Notes: generated by a model from the sequence alone, not told the origin. A DNA stretch of 64,000 bases from Lachnospiraceae bacterium (GCA_017470985.1 JAFUXA010000019.1:1-64000); one strand, 5' to 3'. Numbered from the stretch's first letter, positions 27,215-36,410 are shown. Made by a program: numbers and translations.

Positions 27215-29661
27215 CACGACAGGAATTATACAAATTATTTGAAAAAGGACCTATAATTTTGGATGGTGCTACAGGAACCAATCTGATGAAAGCAGGGCTT
27301 CCAATGGGGGTATGCCCTGAGGAGTGGATTGCCAATAATCCAGGGGCTATCATTGACTTACAGCGTGCCTATGTTGAGGCGGGAACTAATATTTTATATG
27401 CACCTACTTTTACAGCGAATTCAATTAAGCTGGATGAGTATGGCCTGGGAGATAAGCTTGTGGAGCTTAATCGCACAATGGTAAGGCTTAGTCGTGAGGC
27501 GGCAGATGGGAAAGCGTTGGTTGCCGGAGATCTTACTATGACCGGTCAGCAATTGTATCCTCTTGGTGAATTGAGATTTGAGGAGCTTGTGGAAGTTTAT
27601 AAAGAGCAGGTACGGGCAATTTTGCTGGAAGGGGTAGATTTATTTGTTGTAGAGACAATGATGAGTCTACAGGAATGTAGAGCGGCACTTCTGGCAATTA
27701 AGGAGACCTGTGATTTACCTGTTATGGTATCACTGACATACAATGAGGATGGAAGAACCCTCTATGGAACAAGGCCGGATACTGCCATGATTGTCTTGCA
27801 AAATATGGGAGCCGATATTGTAGGATTGAATTGTTCTACAGGTCCGGAGGACATGGTTGGTTTGGTAGAGCAAATGGCCAGGGTTGCAGATATTCCAATT
27901 ATGGTTAAGCCAAATAATGGATTACCGGAGCTGGTGGATGGAGAGACTATCTATTCAACTACACCGGAGGAATTTGCTGATGCCTGTCAATTGTTATATG
28001 AGGCGGGAGCGGTAGTCCTCGGTGGATGTTGCGGTACTACACCTGCGCATATTAAAGCCCTGGCGGAGAAAATGGATGGTAAACCGGCTTTGATTCCAGA
28101 ACCGAAACATTTACCAATAGTTACATCGGAAAGAGAAAATGTATTCGTTGATGTAAATGGAACATTTAAGATTGTAGGAGAGAGAATTAATCCTACAGGA
28201 AAGAAGAAATTGCAGGCAGAACTTCGTGAAGGCAGTTTGCAATTGGTAAAGGAATTTGCCAGAGCCCAAGAGGATGATGGAGCATCAGTTTTGGATGTGA
28301 ACATGGGAACCAATGGTATTGATGAGAAAGAGATGATGCTTGCTGCCATTGATGAGATTACTTACACAGTGGATTTGCCACTGTGTATTGATTCGAGCTA
28401 TCCAGAGGTTATAGAAGCTGCTCTTAGAGTATATCCGGGGCGTGCTATTATTAATTCCATCTCGGCAGAGGAACCGAAGATGCAGAAGATGCTGGAGGTG
28501 GCCAAGAAGTATGGAGCTATGTTTATACTGCTACCACTTTCATCTGCAGGCCTTCCAAAGAATCTGGATGAGAAGAAGGCGAATATTGAATATATTTTAC
28601 ATAAAGGAGAGGAGATTGGTATAAGTCCTAAGTCTGCTATTGTAGATGTGCTCGTGCAGACTGTTGGAGCAGATCCTACTGCAGCTTTACAGTGTTTTGA
28701 AACTATAGATTACTGTAAGAATGTATTATCTCTTCCTACCATATGCGGCCTGTCAAATATTTCATTTGGTATGCCTCAGAGAACTTTTGTAAATTCGGCA
28801 TTCTTGAATGTTGCACTTTCAAAGGGATTGACCATGGCAATTGCCAATCCGTCTCAGGAGATGCTTGTATATTCAGCATTTGCAGTGGATTTGTTACTGA
28901 ATAAGGATGGAGCTTCTGAGAGATATTTGCAGACTGTTCCCACAGAGAAGATGAATATTTCTTTCGGGGAAGGTACTTTTGTTCAAGGACAGAAGGCGGC
29001 TGAAGCAAAGATTGAAAAGTCTGATTCTCCGGAGGAGTCCCATCCAATCTTCATTGATGTATTAAATGGCAACAAGGATGTGGTTGTTGATGATGTGAAG
29101 GATGAGCTAAAGGCGGGAACTTCACCTTCTGATATTATTGAGACTTATCTTATCAGTGCCATAAATAAAGTGGGAGAGTATTATGATCAAAAGAAATATT
29201 TCCTGCCACAATTAATTGCCGGTGCCAATACTATGAAGGTTGCAATGGATTATCTGGAACCATTGCTTCTGGAGAATTCAGATGGAAGTGTCAAAGGTGT
29301 ATGCGTATTTGCCACAGTTGAAGGAGACATACATGATATTGGCAAGAATCTGGTTGTGCTTATGCTGAAGAATTACGGTTATCAGGTTTATGATATGGGC
29401 AAAGATGTATCTGCTGAAGCTATTGTTGATAAGGCTATGGAGACTGATGCAGATGTTATTGGTCTATCAGCCCTTATGACAACAACCATGGTAAAGATGA
29501 AAGATGTGGTTGAGCTTGTAAAAGAGAGAGGATGCAGGGCGAAAGTTGTTATTGGAGGAGCCTGCATTACTGAGAGTTATGCAGTTGAAATAGATGCAGA
29601 CGGATATTCCAAAGATGCAGCAGATTGCGTTAAATTAATTGATAGATTGCTTGAAGTATAA
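27211..29661 (+). CDS. metH: Cobalamin-dependent methionine synthase, short form without reactivation domain
   Basis: Transfers methyl from 5-methyl-THF through cobalamin to homocysteine. Domains in the 816 aa: homocysteine-binding (1-300, zinc cysteines in GLNCSTGP and LGGCCGTTP), pterin-binding (about 325-590, FKIVGERINPTGKKK), and the B12 cap and Rossmann domains (about 600-816). The cobalt ligand is His708 in GDIHDIGK. E. coli MetH is about 1227 aa; the missing C-terminal part is the SAM-binding reactivation domain. Reactivation must be done by another protein, which is not in the window. It is coupled to the preceding MTHFR fusion. No terminator is obvious before the tRNA promoter. Confidence 0.95.
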   Translation: MTRQELYKLFEKGPIILDGATGTNLMKAGLPMGVCPEEWIANNPGAIIDLQRAYVEAGTNILYAPTFTANSIKLDEYGLGDKLVELNRTMVRLSREAADGKALVAGDLTMTGQQLYPLGELRFEELVEVYKEQVRAILLEGVDLFVVETMMSLQECRAALLAIKETCDLPVMVSLTYNEDGRTLYGTRPDTAMIVLQNMGADIVGLNCSTGPEDMVGLVEQMARVADIPIMVKPNNGLPELVDGETIYSTTPEEFADACQLLYEAGAVVLGGCCGTTPAHIKALAEKMDGKPALIPEPKHLPIVTSERENVFVDVNGTFKIVGERINPTGKKKLQAELREGSLQLVKEFARAQEDDGASVLDVNMGTNGIDEKEMMLAAIDEITYTVDLPLCIDSSYPEVIEAALRVYPGRAIINSISAEEPKMQKMLEVAKKYGAMFILLPLSSAGLPKNLDEKKANIEYILHKGEEIGISPKSAIVDVLVQTVGADPTAALQCFETIDYCKNVLSLPTICGLSNISFGMPQRTFVNSAFLNVALSKGLTMAIANPSQEMLVYSAFAVDLLLNKDGASERYLQTVPTEKMNISFGEGTFVQGQKAAEAKIEKSDSPEESHPIFIDVLNGNKDVVVDDVKDELKAGTSPSDIIETYLISAINKVGEYYDQKKYFLPQLIAGANTMKVAMDYLEPLLLENSDGSVKGVCVFATVEGDIHDIGKNLVVLMLKNYGYQVYDMGKDVSAEAIVDKAMETDADVIGLSALMTTTMVKMKDVVELVKERGCRAKVVIGGACITESYAVEIDADGYSKDAADCVKLIDRLLEV

Positions 29662-29709
29662 GTTTTGATAAAGTTTTTCAAAAAAGTTGAAATTTTTCGA
29701 AAAAAGTTG

Positions 29710-29738
29710 TTGACTTAGAATGGTCAATATAGTATATT
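29710..29738 (+). promoter_or_regulatory. Sigma-A promoter of the tRNA-Val/Met unit
   Basis: TTGACT (29710-29715) and TATATT (29733-29738), 17 bases apart. A small hairpin TCGC-GAGA-GCGA with a GNRA-type loop lies at 29748-29759 in the short precursor leader. Confidence 0.7.
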
Positions 29739-29767
29739 AGATTTCGGTCGCGAGAGCGATAGGAAAT

Positions 29768-29840
29768 GGGATCTTAGCTCAGCTGGGAGAGCATCTGCCT
29801 TACAAGCAGAGGGTCACAGGTTCGAGCCCTGTAGGTCCCA
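29768..29840 (+). tRNA. tRNA-Val (anticodon TAC)
   Basis: Acceptor GGGATCT (29768-29774) pairs with AGGTCCC (29833-29839), with discriminator A29840. The anticodon stem TCTGC/GCAGA encloses loop CTTACAA, giving anticodon TAC. The T loop is TTCGAGC. The CCA end is not encoded. It is the first gene of a two-tRNA transcript, 15 bases ahead of tRNA-Met. Confidence 0.95.
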
Positions 29841-29855
29841 TTCAAAATCTAATAT

Positions 29856-29929
29856 GGCGAGGTGGCTCAACTGGCTAGAGCGTCCGGTTCATACCCGGGA
29901 GGTTGAGAGTTCGAGTCTCTCTCTCGCTA
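29856..29929 (+). tRNA. tRNA-Met (anticodon CAT)
   Basis: Acceptor GGCGAGG (29856-29862) pairs with TCTCGCT (29922-29928) with two G-T pairs; discriminator A29929. The anticodon loop TTCATAC gives CAT. The T stem GAGAG/CTCTC encloses TTCGAGT. The G1-U72 closing pair differs from the mismatch of initiator tRNAs, so an elongator is more likely; a CAT tRNA modified to read isoleucine AUA codons is also possible in principle. Confidence 0.9.
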
Positions 29930-29932
29930 CTG

Positions 29933-29965
29933 AAACTCTTATCAGAATTGATAAGAGTTTTTTTG
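29933..29965 (+). terminator. Intrinsic terminator after the tRNAs
   Basis: Twelve-base perfect stem aaactcttatca (29933-29944) with tgataagagttt (29949-29960), loop gaat, and a T-run. From here to 30098 there is only an AT-rich leader for the next gene. Confidence 0.9.
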
Positions 29966-30098
29966 TATTATATATGAAAAAACTAAATGGTTTATACATG
30001 TAAAATATTTGAAATTCGTAATATTATTTTACAAGAACGAAGGTAGAAATATATATATAATAAAAAAATATATGTAATAAAAATGGAGGAATACAAAA

Positions 30099-31079
30099 AT
30101 GAGTAAGTTTAGATGGTGTTTTATTGGGACAGGTAAGCTTGCACACACAGTTGCAAAACAGATTTTGGATAGTGGGAGACATGAGATTGTATCATGCTAT
30201 ACAAGAAATTATGATAATGCAGTTTCTTTTGTCAATGAGTTTGGGGGCGTGGCATACAGAACTATTGCGGAAGCTGTTACTGCAGAAGGGGTAGATGCGG
30301 TATATGTTGTCACTCCGCATAATGTACATTATCAAAATGTGAAAGAGGTTTTAGAACTTGGAAAGCCTGTATTATGTGAAAAGGCATTTACAGTTGAAGC
30401 GTCAGAGACTGATGAACTGATTGCTCTTGCCAGGGAAAAAGATTTGTATTTATGTGAGGCCATGTGGACATGGTTTTCACCTGCTGCCAACAAAGCCAAG
30501 GAATGGGTGAATAATGGCAAAATCGGCAATATAACAGATGCGAGATTTACATATCATATGAATTCCGTAAATTATGCTCCAAGGGTAGCTGATCCGAAGC
30601 GGGCCGGTGGAGCATTGTTGGATATTACAGTTTATCCTATTACCTATGCTTATAGATTATGGGGATATCCAGATCATATTACTAGCGTGGGGAATCTTTC
30701 CGGTGGCATTGATTTGGGCGAAGATATTATATTTGAATATGACAATGGATTGAAAGTGTCTATATCAGCTTCAATTGCTGATATGAAAGGCTTTGAGAAA
30801 ATGCAGATAAATGGAACAGATGGTTGTATTAAAGCGATACTGTATCATGCCATGAATTCCATCACATGCAAAAAAGGATTGTTCAATAAGGAAGTGTTTA
30901 AGGGAGATGGCCCAAGGATGAACAGCTATTTAGATGAGTTTGATACTGTTGCATCTGAGATAAGAGAGGGGCTGAAAGAGAGTAGAATGGTTCCGCTACA
31001 GGCCACTTCAGATGTGATGCATATTATGGATACTATACGCGGTCAAATAGGATTGTATTACAAGGATTTGGAAAAATAA
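30099..31079 (+). CDS. Gfo/Idh/MocA-family NAD(P)-dependent oxidoreductase
   Basis: Cytoplasmic dehydrogenase of 326 aa. The N-terminal Rossmann fold has CFIGTGKLAHTVAKQIL, and the family EKP-type motif appears as LELGKPVLCEKAFTVEASE at about 90-108. The C-terminal alpha/beta domain follows, with GGALLDITVYPITYAYRLWG. Members oxidise or reduce sugars, inositols or diols; the overall look is close to the trans-1,2-dihydrobenzene-1,2-diol/D-xylose dehydrogenase branch, but the substrate is not set by sequence. GGAGG lies before the ATG. The gene stands alone between the tRNA terminator and ispF. Confidence 0.87.
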   Translation: MSKFRWCFIGTGKLAHTVAKQILDSGRHEIVSCYTRNYDNAVSFVNEFGGVAYRTIAEAVTAEGVDAVYVVTPHNVHYQNVKEVLELGKPVLCEKAFTVEASETDELIALAREKDLYLCEAMWTWFSPAANKAKEWVNNGKIGNITDARFTYHMNSVNYAPRVADPKRAGGALLDITVYPITYAYRLWGYPDHITSVGNLSGGIDLGEDIIFEYDNGLKVSISASIADMKGFEKMQINGTDGCIKAILYHAMNSITCKKGLFNKEVFKGDGPRMNSYLDEFDTVASEIREGLKESRMVPLQATSDVMHIMDTIRGQIGLYYKDLEK

Positions 31080-31167
31080 TTTATATCATTTTTTGCTTCA
31101 TATTTGTGTGAAAATTTGTTATTATGTTCTTTAGTATGTAGAGATAACATAGGAGAGTACTATAATT

Positions 31168-31713
31168 ATGAGAATAGGTACAGGATATGATGTTCATAAA
31201 CTGGTGGAAGGCCGTAAACTGATTATCGGCGGAGTTGAGATTCCACATACTTTGGGACTCCTTGGTCATTCAGATGCAGATGTGCTTTTACATGCTATTA
31301 TGGATGCCATTTTAGGAGCAGCAGGATTAGGTGACATTGGGAAACATTTTCCGGATACAGATGAGCAGTATAAAGGTGCTGATTCAATTAAGCTTATGGA
31401 GCATGTGGCAGAACTTATAGCTGAGAAGGGCTATATAGTGGGAAATGTTGATGCAACAGTTATTGCGCAGAAGCCGAAGCTTAGACCTTATATAGAACAG
31501 ATGGAAGAAAATGTAGCCAAGGCTCTTGGAATTACAACTGACAGGGTAAATATCAAAGCTACCACAGAGGAACATCTGGGATTTACAGGTCGTGAGGAAG
31601 GCATCAGTTCACAGGCAGTTGCCTTGCTTGAAAGTTTCTATGAATCCAGTGCAGTTATGGCTGATTCTGAGGCCAGCAGATGCGCATCCTGTCCAGGCTG
31701 TAGTAAACAGTAA
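31168..31713 (+). CDS. ispF: 2-C-methyl-D-erythritol 2,4-cyclodiphosphate synthase
   Basis: MEP-pathway isoprenoid enzyme, converting CDP-ME-2-phosphate to the cyclodiphosphate. The metal site is complete: Asp8 and His10 in GYDVH and His42 in [28 protein letters not shown]. The family signature [18 protein letters not shown] follows. The catalytic core ends near residue 158, and the 181-aa chain carries a tail of about 22 residues ending in three spaced cysteines (Cys172, Cys175, Cys178). AGGAGAG precedes the ATG. It sits 59 bases before cysS, echoing the Bacillus-type arrangement in which ispF lies near cysS, but ispD is absent. Confidence 0.94.
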   Translation: MRIGTGYDVHKLVEGRKLIIGGVEIPHTLGLLGHSDADVLLHAIMDAILGAAGLGDIGKHFPDTDEQYKGADSIKLMEHVAELIAEKGYIVGNVDATVIAQKPKLRPYIEQMEENVAKALGITTDRVNIKATTEEHLGFTGREEGISSQAVALLESFYESSAVMADSEASRCASCPGCSKQ

Positions 31714-31772
31714 TCATATAAAATAATCTATGCATTTTTTGCATAAATACTTGATATACGAGGAACTATGAA

Positions 31773-33179
31773 ATGAAAATATTTAACACACTTACACGAA
31801 CAAAAGAAGAATTTAAGCCTATTGAACCAGGTAAAGTTAGAATGTATGTCTGTGGACCGACTGTATATAATTTTATTCACATTGGTAATGCCAGACCTAT
31901 GATTGTATTTGATACAGTTCGTAGATATTTTGAATACTGCGGTTATGAAGTGAATTATGTATCCAACTTCACTGATGTGGATGACAAGATTATCAAAAAG
32001 GCGAATGAAGAAGGCGTATCATCAGAGGAGATTTCTGAGAGATATATTGCTGAATGTAAGAAGGATATGGCTGACTTAAATGTGAGACCAGCTACAACTC
32101 ATCCTCAGGCTACACAGGAAATCGATGGCATGATTGATATGATTCAGACATTGATGGATAAGGGTTATGCTTACAAGGTGAGTGATGGAACTGTATATTA
32201 TAGAACCCGTAAATTTGAAGGCTATGGTAAGCTTTCTCACAGAGATATAGATGAGCAGGAAGCAGGACATAGAACAATTGGCGTTGTAGGTAGTGAAAAG
32301 GAAGATGATTTCGATTTTGTACTTTGGAAGCCAAAGAAGGATGGAGAACCATATTGGGATTGTCCATGGTGCCAGGGTCGTCCGGGATGGCATATTGAGT
32401 GTTCGGTTATGTCCAAGAAATACCTGGGTGATCAGATTGATATTCATGCCGGTGGTGAGGATTTGATTTTCCCACATCATGAAAATGAAATTGCTCAGTC
32501 TGAGGCGGCAAATGGAGTTCCTTTTGCTACATATTGGATGCATAATGGCTTCTTAAATATTGACAACAAGAAAATGTCAAAGTCCCTTGGCAATTTCTTC
32601 ACTGTTAGAGAGATTGGTGAGAAATACGATTTGGCAGTTTTGAGATTCTTTATGCTTCAGGCTCATTACAGAAGTCCATTGAATTTCAGTGCAGAGCTTA
32701 TGGAAGCTGCCAAAAATGGATTGGACAGAATTATTACAGCCGGCAAGAATTTAAAGTATATTGCTGAGAACTCCACAGTGGCAGATATGACATCTGAAGA
32801 GCAGGCTATATATGATAATAGAATTGAATTTGTTGATAAGTTTAAAGCGGCTATGGATGATGATTTCAATACAGCTGATGCTTCATCTGCAATATTTGAA
32901 TTAGTTAAATATTGTAATCAGAATGTAAATGAGAATTCTTCTCGTGCCTTGGCTCAAGGATTATATAATCAGTTGAATGAATTATGTGATGTACTTGGAA
33001 TTATCCTGGCTCAGGAGGAAGAAAGTCTTGATGAGCAGGTTGAAGCTTTGATCCAGGAGCGCCAGCAGGCTAGAAAGGACAAGAACTTCGCCAGAGCTGA
33101 TGAGATTAGAGATGAGCTTACTGCTATGGGTATTGTGTTAGAGGATACCCGTGAAGGTGTAAAATGGCACAGAGCTTAA
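31773..33179 (+). CDS. cysS: Cysteine-tRNA ligase
   Basis: Charges tRNA-Cys with cysteine in the cytoplasm. Class I synthetase of 468 aa with the HIGH motif as FIHIGNARPM, the zinc/cysteine-binding CGPTVYNF at about 27-34, WHIECSVMSKKYLG, and KMSKS in DNKKMSKSLGNFF. The C-terminal helical anticodon-binding part ends with RADEIRDELTAMGIVLEDTREGVKWHR, typical of CysS. It leads the run cysS-mrnC-rlmB-sigma factor, with gaps of 22, 18 and 12 bases, so these are almost certainly one operon. No T-box leader was seen in the 59-base upstream gap. Confidence 0.97.
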   Translation: MKIFNTLTRTKEEFKPIEPGKVRMYVCGPTVYNFIHIGNARPMIVFDTVRRYFEYCGYEVNYVSNFTDVDDKIIKKANEEGVSSEEISERYIAECKKDMADLNVRPATTHPQATQEIDGMIDMIQTLMDKGYAYKVSDGTVYYRTRKFEGYGKLSHRDIDEQEAGHRTIGVVGSEKEDDFDFVLWKPKKDGEPYWDCPWCQGRPGWHIECSVMSKKYLGDQIDIHAGGEDLIFPHHENEIAQSEAANGVPFATYWMHNGFLNIDNKKMSKSLGNFFTVREIGEKYDLAVLRFFMLQAHYRSPLNFSAELMEAAKNGLDRIITAGKNLKYIAENSTVADMTSEEQAIYDNRIEFVDKFKAAMDDDFNTADASSAIFELVKYCNQNVNENSSRALAQGLYNQLNELCDVLGIILAQEEESLDEQVEALIQERQQARKDKNFARADEIRDELTAMGIVLEDTREGVKWHRA

Positions 33180-33201
33180 GTTTGCAAAGGTATGGATTAT
33201 A

Positions 33202-33651
33202 ATGGATGAAATGAATGGAGTCGAAGCATTCAATTCCTATATAATGAATGCTTTTGACATTGATAAAAAGGATATTCGCACTTATTCCCCTCTGACATTG
33301 GCATATATTGGAGATGGAATATTTGACCTGGTTATAAGATCTGTTGTTGTAGGAGCGGGAAATACTTCTGCTAATCAGCTACACAGACATACATCTCATA
33401 TTGTCAAGGCTCATTCACAGGCTGTTATGGCAGAAGCTTTGATGGAGAATATGACAGAAGAGGAACAGGATATCTACAGAAGGGGCAGAAATGCCAAATC
33501 ACATACTACAGCCAAGAATGCAACTGTTGCAGACTATAGAAGTGCTACAGGTTTTGAGGCGGTTATGGGATTCTTATATATGACAGATCAGTTAGAGAGA
33601 ATAGTTTATTTATGCAAGCTGGGTATTGATAAAACCGGTTTGACTCTATAA
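33202..33651 (+). CDS. mrnC: Mini-ribonuclease III
   Basis: RNase III catalytic domain without a double-stranded RNA-binding domain, 149 aa. In Bacillus it matures 23S rRNA ends. The active-site helix is SPLTLAYIGDGIFDLVIRS, with acidic residues in the GDGIFD core, and the second helix is TGFEAVMGFLYM with the conserved Glu. The context, directly after cysS and before the 23S methyltransferase gene, is the standard Firmicutes order. Confidence 0.93.
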   Translation: MDEMNGVEAFNSYIMNAFDIDKKDIRTYSPLTLAYIGDGIFDLVIRSVVVGAGNTSANQLHRHTSHIVKAHSQAVMAEALMENMTEEEQDIYRRGRNAKSHTTAKNATVADYRSATGFEAVMGFLYMTDQLERIVYLCKLGIDKTGLTL

Positions 33652-33669
33652 CTGTATGAAAGGAACAAT

Positions 33670-34419
33670 ATGGAAGAAAACAATTTAACCATAGAGGGGA
33701 GAAATGCTGTTTTAGAGGCATTTCGCTCTGGAAAACCAATTGATAAGATATTCGTGTTGGATGGTTGCCAGGACGGACCAATCAGAACTATTGTCCGTGA
33801 AGCCAAGAAACATGATGTGATAATAAATTTTGTAGCCAAGGAGAGACTTGATCAGCTCTCAGAGACTGGCAAACATCAAGGGGTTATTGCTCAGGGTGCT
33901 GCATATGAATATTCTACAGTAGAACATATGCTTGAGGTTGCCCGTGAAAAAGGTGAGGATCCATTTATTATTTTCCTTGACGGTGTGGAGGATCCACATA
34001 ACCTGGGAGCCATAATTAGAACTGCCAATCAGGCTGGTGCCCATGGTGTCGTCATTCCGAAGCGCAGAGCTGTAGGCCTTACTGCTACAGTTGCCAAAGC
34101 TTCAGCAGGGGCTATCAATTATACACCGGTTGCCAAGGTTACTAATCTGTCACAGACTATTGAAAGTCTGAAAGAAGAGGGTATGTGGTTTGTCTGTGCT
34201 GATATGGATGGGGATTCCATGTATAACTTGAATCTTACAGGTTCTATTGGTGTTGTAATGGGCAACGAAGGAAGTGGCGTCAGTGATCTTGTGAAGAAAC
34301 ATTGCGATTTAGTCGCTTCAATTCCAATGAAGGGAGATATTGATTCTCTAAATGTATCTGTTGCTACTGGAATTTTGACATATGAGGTTGTGCGTCAACG
34401 TTTAAATATTGTAAAATAA
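33670..34419 (+). CDS. rlmB: 23S rRNA (guanosine-2'-O-)-methyltransferase, SPOUT family
   Basis: TrmH-type SPOUT methyltransferase of 249 aa (YacO/RlmB group). A substrate-binding domain covers about 1-80 (IEGRNAVLEAFRSGKPIDKIFV). The knotted catalytic domain contains FLDGVEDPHNLGAIIRTANQAGAHGVVIPKRRAVGLTATVAKASAGA, GVVMGNEGSGVSDLVKKHCD and IPMKGDIDSLNVSVATGI, the three SPOUT motifs. It would methylate the ribose of a guanosine in 23S rRNA using SAM. It is co-transcribed with cysS and mrnC. Confidence 0.93.
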   Translation: MEENNLTIEGRNAVLEAFRSGKPIDKIFVLDGCQDGPIRTIVREAKKHDVIINFVAKERLDQLSETGKHQGVIAQGAAYEYSTVEHMLEVAREKGEDPFIIFLDGVEDPHNLGAIIRTANQAGAHGVVIPKRRAVGLTATVAKASAGAINYTPVAKVTNLSQTIESLKEEGMWFVCADMDGDSMYNLNLTGSIGVVMGNEGSGVSDLVKKHCDLVASIPMKGDIDSLNVSVATGILTYEVVRQRLNIVK

Positions 34420-34431
34420 TTTGGGAGTGAG

Positions 34432-35049
34432 ATGGATTTAAATTATTTAGAAATGACTGACGAAGATATTGTTGCCAGATTTCAAAGTGGGGACTTTGAT
34501 GCGGCAGAATATATTATCAAACGTTATGACAGTGTTATTCGTCGATATGGGGAATTATATTTTATTAAAGGTGGAGACAAGGCCGATGTGAGACAGGAGG
34601 GGTTCATAGGTTTGTTGGAAGCCTTGAAAAACTATGATATTTCTAAGGGTGCTGGTTTTAACAGCTTTGCAAATTTATGCATTAAACGCCGTATTTTCAA
34701 GGCGGTTCAAAGTGCTGATGCATTAAAAAACGCTCCTCTTAATCTATATACATCTTTGTCGGATAATGAAGGGATTAATGAATATGATAATATGATTGCT
34801 TCATTAAATTTAGGGGATTTACAAAATCCGGAGAAGATTATTGTTGATATAGAGGATTCACAAAATATTTATAGCAAATTGGTAGATAGTCTAAGCAAGA
34901 TGGAACTTGAGGTTCTATTCTATATGAATAGCGGTATGGATTATCATATGATTGCCAAGGCTATGGGAAGGTCAGATAAAAATATTGATAACGCAATACA
35001 GCGTATCAGAAATAAAGCTAGGAAGATAATCGATGCTTCCAAAGAATAA
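34432..35049 (+). CDS. Sigma-70-family factor, SigH-like
   Basis: RNA polymerase sigma factor of 205 aa without regions 1 and 3. Region 2 spans about 10-85 (DEDIVARFQSGDFDAAEYIIKRY, then DVRQEGFIGLLEALKNYDISKGAGFNSFANLCIKRRI). Region 4 lies at the C-terminus (LSKMELEVLFYMNSGMDYHMIAKAMGRSDKNIDNAIQRIRNKARKII). Size and position in the cysS-mrnC-rlmB run match Bacillus sigH, which controls early-stationary and sporulation genes. No yacP gene lies between as it does in Bacillus. The regulon here is unknown, and the presumed relatives are mostly non-sporing, so a role outside sporulation is possible. Confidence 0.88.
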   Translation: MDLNYLEMTDEDIVARFQSGDFDAAEYIIKRYDSVIRRYGELYFIKGGDKADVRQEGFIGLLEALKNYDISKGAGFNSFANLCIKRRIFKAVQSADALKNAPLNLYTSLSDNEGINEYDNMIASLNLGDLQNPEKIIVDIEDSQNIYSKLVDSLSKMELEVLFYMNSGMDYHMIAKAMGRSDKNIDNAIQRIRNKARKIIDASKE

Positions 35050-35072
35050 ATGTATTGGAGAAATTTGGGTAA

Positions 35073-36353
35073 ATGTTAAACAAAATCTTAGAACACAAAA
35101 CAGAGGAACTTCCATCACTAGAAAGGTTCAAGATACTTGGTGCTAAAGTGGTTGATGAAATGAAACAACCCCTTATTGTCAGTATGAATATTCGTAATCT
35201 GAAATATTTCAATGAGATTTATGGTACTGACAAAGGAGATTGGTTAATCTCCAGAATGGTTGATTATTTCTGCAGAAATAATAAGACTACAATAACTGGA
35301 ACCATGAGTTATGCTGACCACTTGCTGATTTTATGTGAGACTGGCTATGCTACTGAGAAGGAAGTTATATCTTATTACGAATCTATTGCTGATGATTTCG
35401 TTGCAGAGGTAAGCAGATTATATGATCGTGCCAAAGTTCATGTGGAAATTGGTCTGTATATGATGCAACCCGGGGATAGTTTTATTTATGCTCAGGATAA
35501 TGCCCGTTATGCCAGAAGAAGTATGAAGGGCAGTTATGCTACAACAGTTGCTTTCTATTCTGAGGAAGTTAGACGCAAATCTGTAAAGAAAGCCAGCGTT
35601 ATTCCGAATTTTGAGCGTGCTATGAGTGAGGATGCAATACAGATTTATTTGCAGCCAAAATATTCAGTGAAGAATGACAAAATAGTTGGAGCAGAAGCTT
35701 TGTCCAGATTTCATGATGAAAATGGAGAGATTATCTCGCCGGCTTTGTATGTTCCTATTTTGGAACAGGCTGGAATTGTTTCTCGGTTGGATTACAAGGT
35801 TTTGGCCAAGACTGTTAAGCTTCTTGCTAAATGGAAGAGGGATGGTAAAGAATTATTCCCTGTTTCTGTTAATTTATCGAGAGAGGATTTGGCAGACAAG
35901 AGATTTATTGATTCCCTGGATAGCTTGGTAGAAGATTCAGGTGTGGATAAGAAATATATAGAGTTTGAGCTGACAGAATCAGTTTTGGTTCAGGATTTAG
36001 AAGATATTATTGAGCAGCTTCAGAAACTTCGTAAATTGGGTTATAGAGTTGCTTTGGATGATTTTGGATCTGGTTACAATTCACTTTATGTACTTGGTCA
36101 GATACCTGCTAATGTAATCAAGTTTGATAGAGGTTTTGTTCTTCATTCCATTAATAATAAAATGGGAGAGACTATTTTGAAAAATCTTGTAGATACATTT
36201 AAGGAAATCTCTTTTGAGGTACTATGCGAAGGCGTGGAAACTGAGATGGAAAAAGAGAAAATTGTTGACTGCGGTTGTGATGTGATTCAAGGTTATTTAT
36301 ATGATAAACCATTGAATGTGATTGAATTTGAGAACAAATATGTATATTCGTAG
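35073..36353 (+). CDS. EAL-domain c-di-GMP phosphodiesterase with degenerate GGDEF
   Basis: Two-domain signalling protein of 426 aa with no membrane segment. Residues 30-165 fold like a GGDEF domain (VSMNIRNLKYFNEIYGTDKGDWLISRMVDYF), but the GGDEF signature is replaced by SYADHLLIL, so it should not make c-di-GMP; it may bind GTP or dimerise. Residues 175-426 are an EAL domain with active-site residues present: Glu208 in AEALSRF, FELTES, Asp329-Asp330 in LDDFGSGYNS, KFDR, and the final Glu in CEGVE. It should hydrolyse c-di-GMP. It follows the sigma gene by 23 bases and is probably in the same operon. The 3' side leads into a separate promoter. Confidence 0.9.
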   Translation: MLNKILEHKTEELPSLERFKILGAKVVDEMKQPLIVSMNIRNLKYFNEIYGTDKGDWLISRMVDYFCRNNKTTITGTMSYADHLLILCETGYATEKEVISYYESIADDFVAEVSRLYDRAKVHVEIGLYMMQPGDSFIYAQDNARYARRSMKGSYATTVAFYSEEVRRKSVKKASVIPNFERAMSEDAIQIYLQPKYSVKNDKIVGAEALSRFHDENGEIISPALYVPILEQAGIVSRLDYKVLAKTVKLLAKWKRDGKELFPVSVNLSREDLADKRFIDSLDSLVEDSGVDKKYIEFELTESVLVQDLEDIIEQLQKLRKLGYRVALDDFGSGYNSLYVLGQIPANVIKFDRGFVLHSINNKMGETILKNLVDTFKEISFEVLCEGVETEMEKEKIVDCGCDVIQGYLYDKPLNVIEFENKYVYS

Positions 36354-36381
36354 AAAAACAAGATTTATTATTAGTTTGTAG

Positions 36382-36410
36382 TTGACAGATATTAGGTGTC
36401 ATGTTATTAT
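36382..36410 (+). promoter_or_regulatory. Sigma-A promoter with no ORF downstream
   Basis: TTGACA at 36382-36387 and TATTAT at 36405-36410 with a 17-base spacer. A TATAAT three bases further on is an alternative with a 20-base spacer. It starts 29 bases after the EAL stop codon and points into a stretch that ends in a terminator and holds no gene. Confidence 0.6.
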
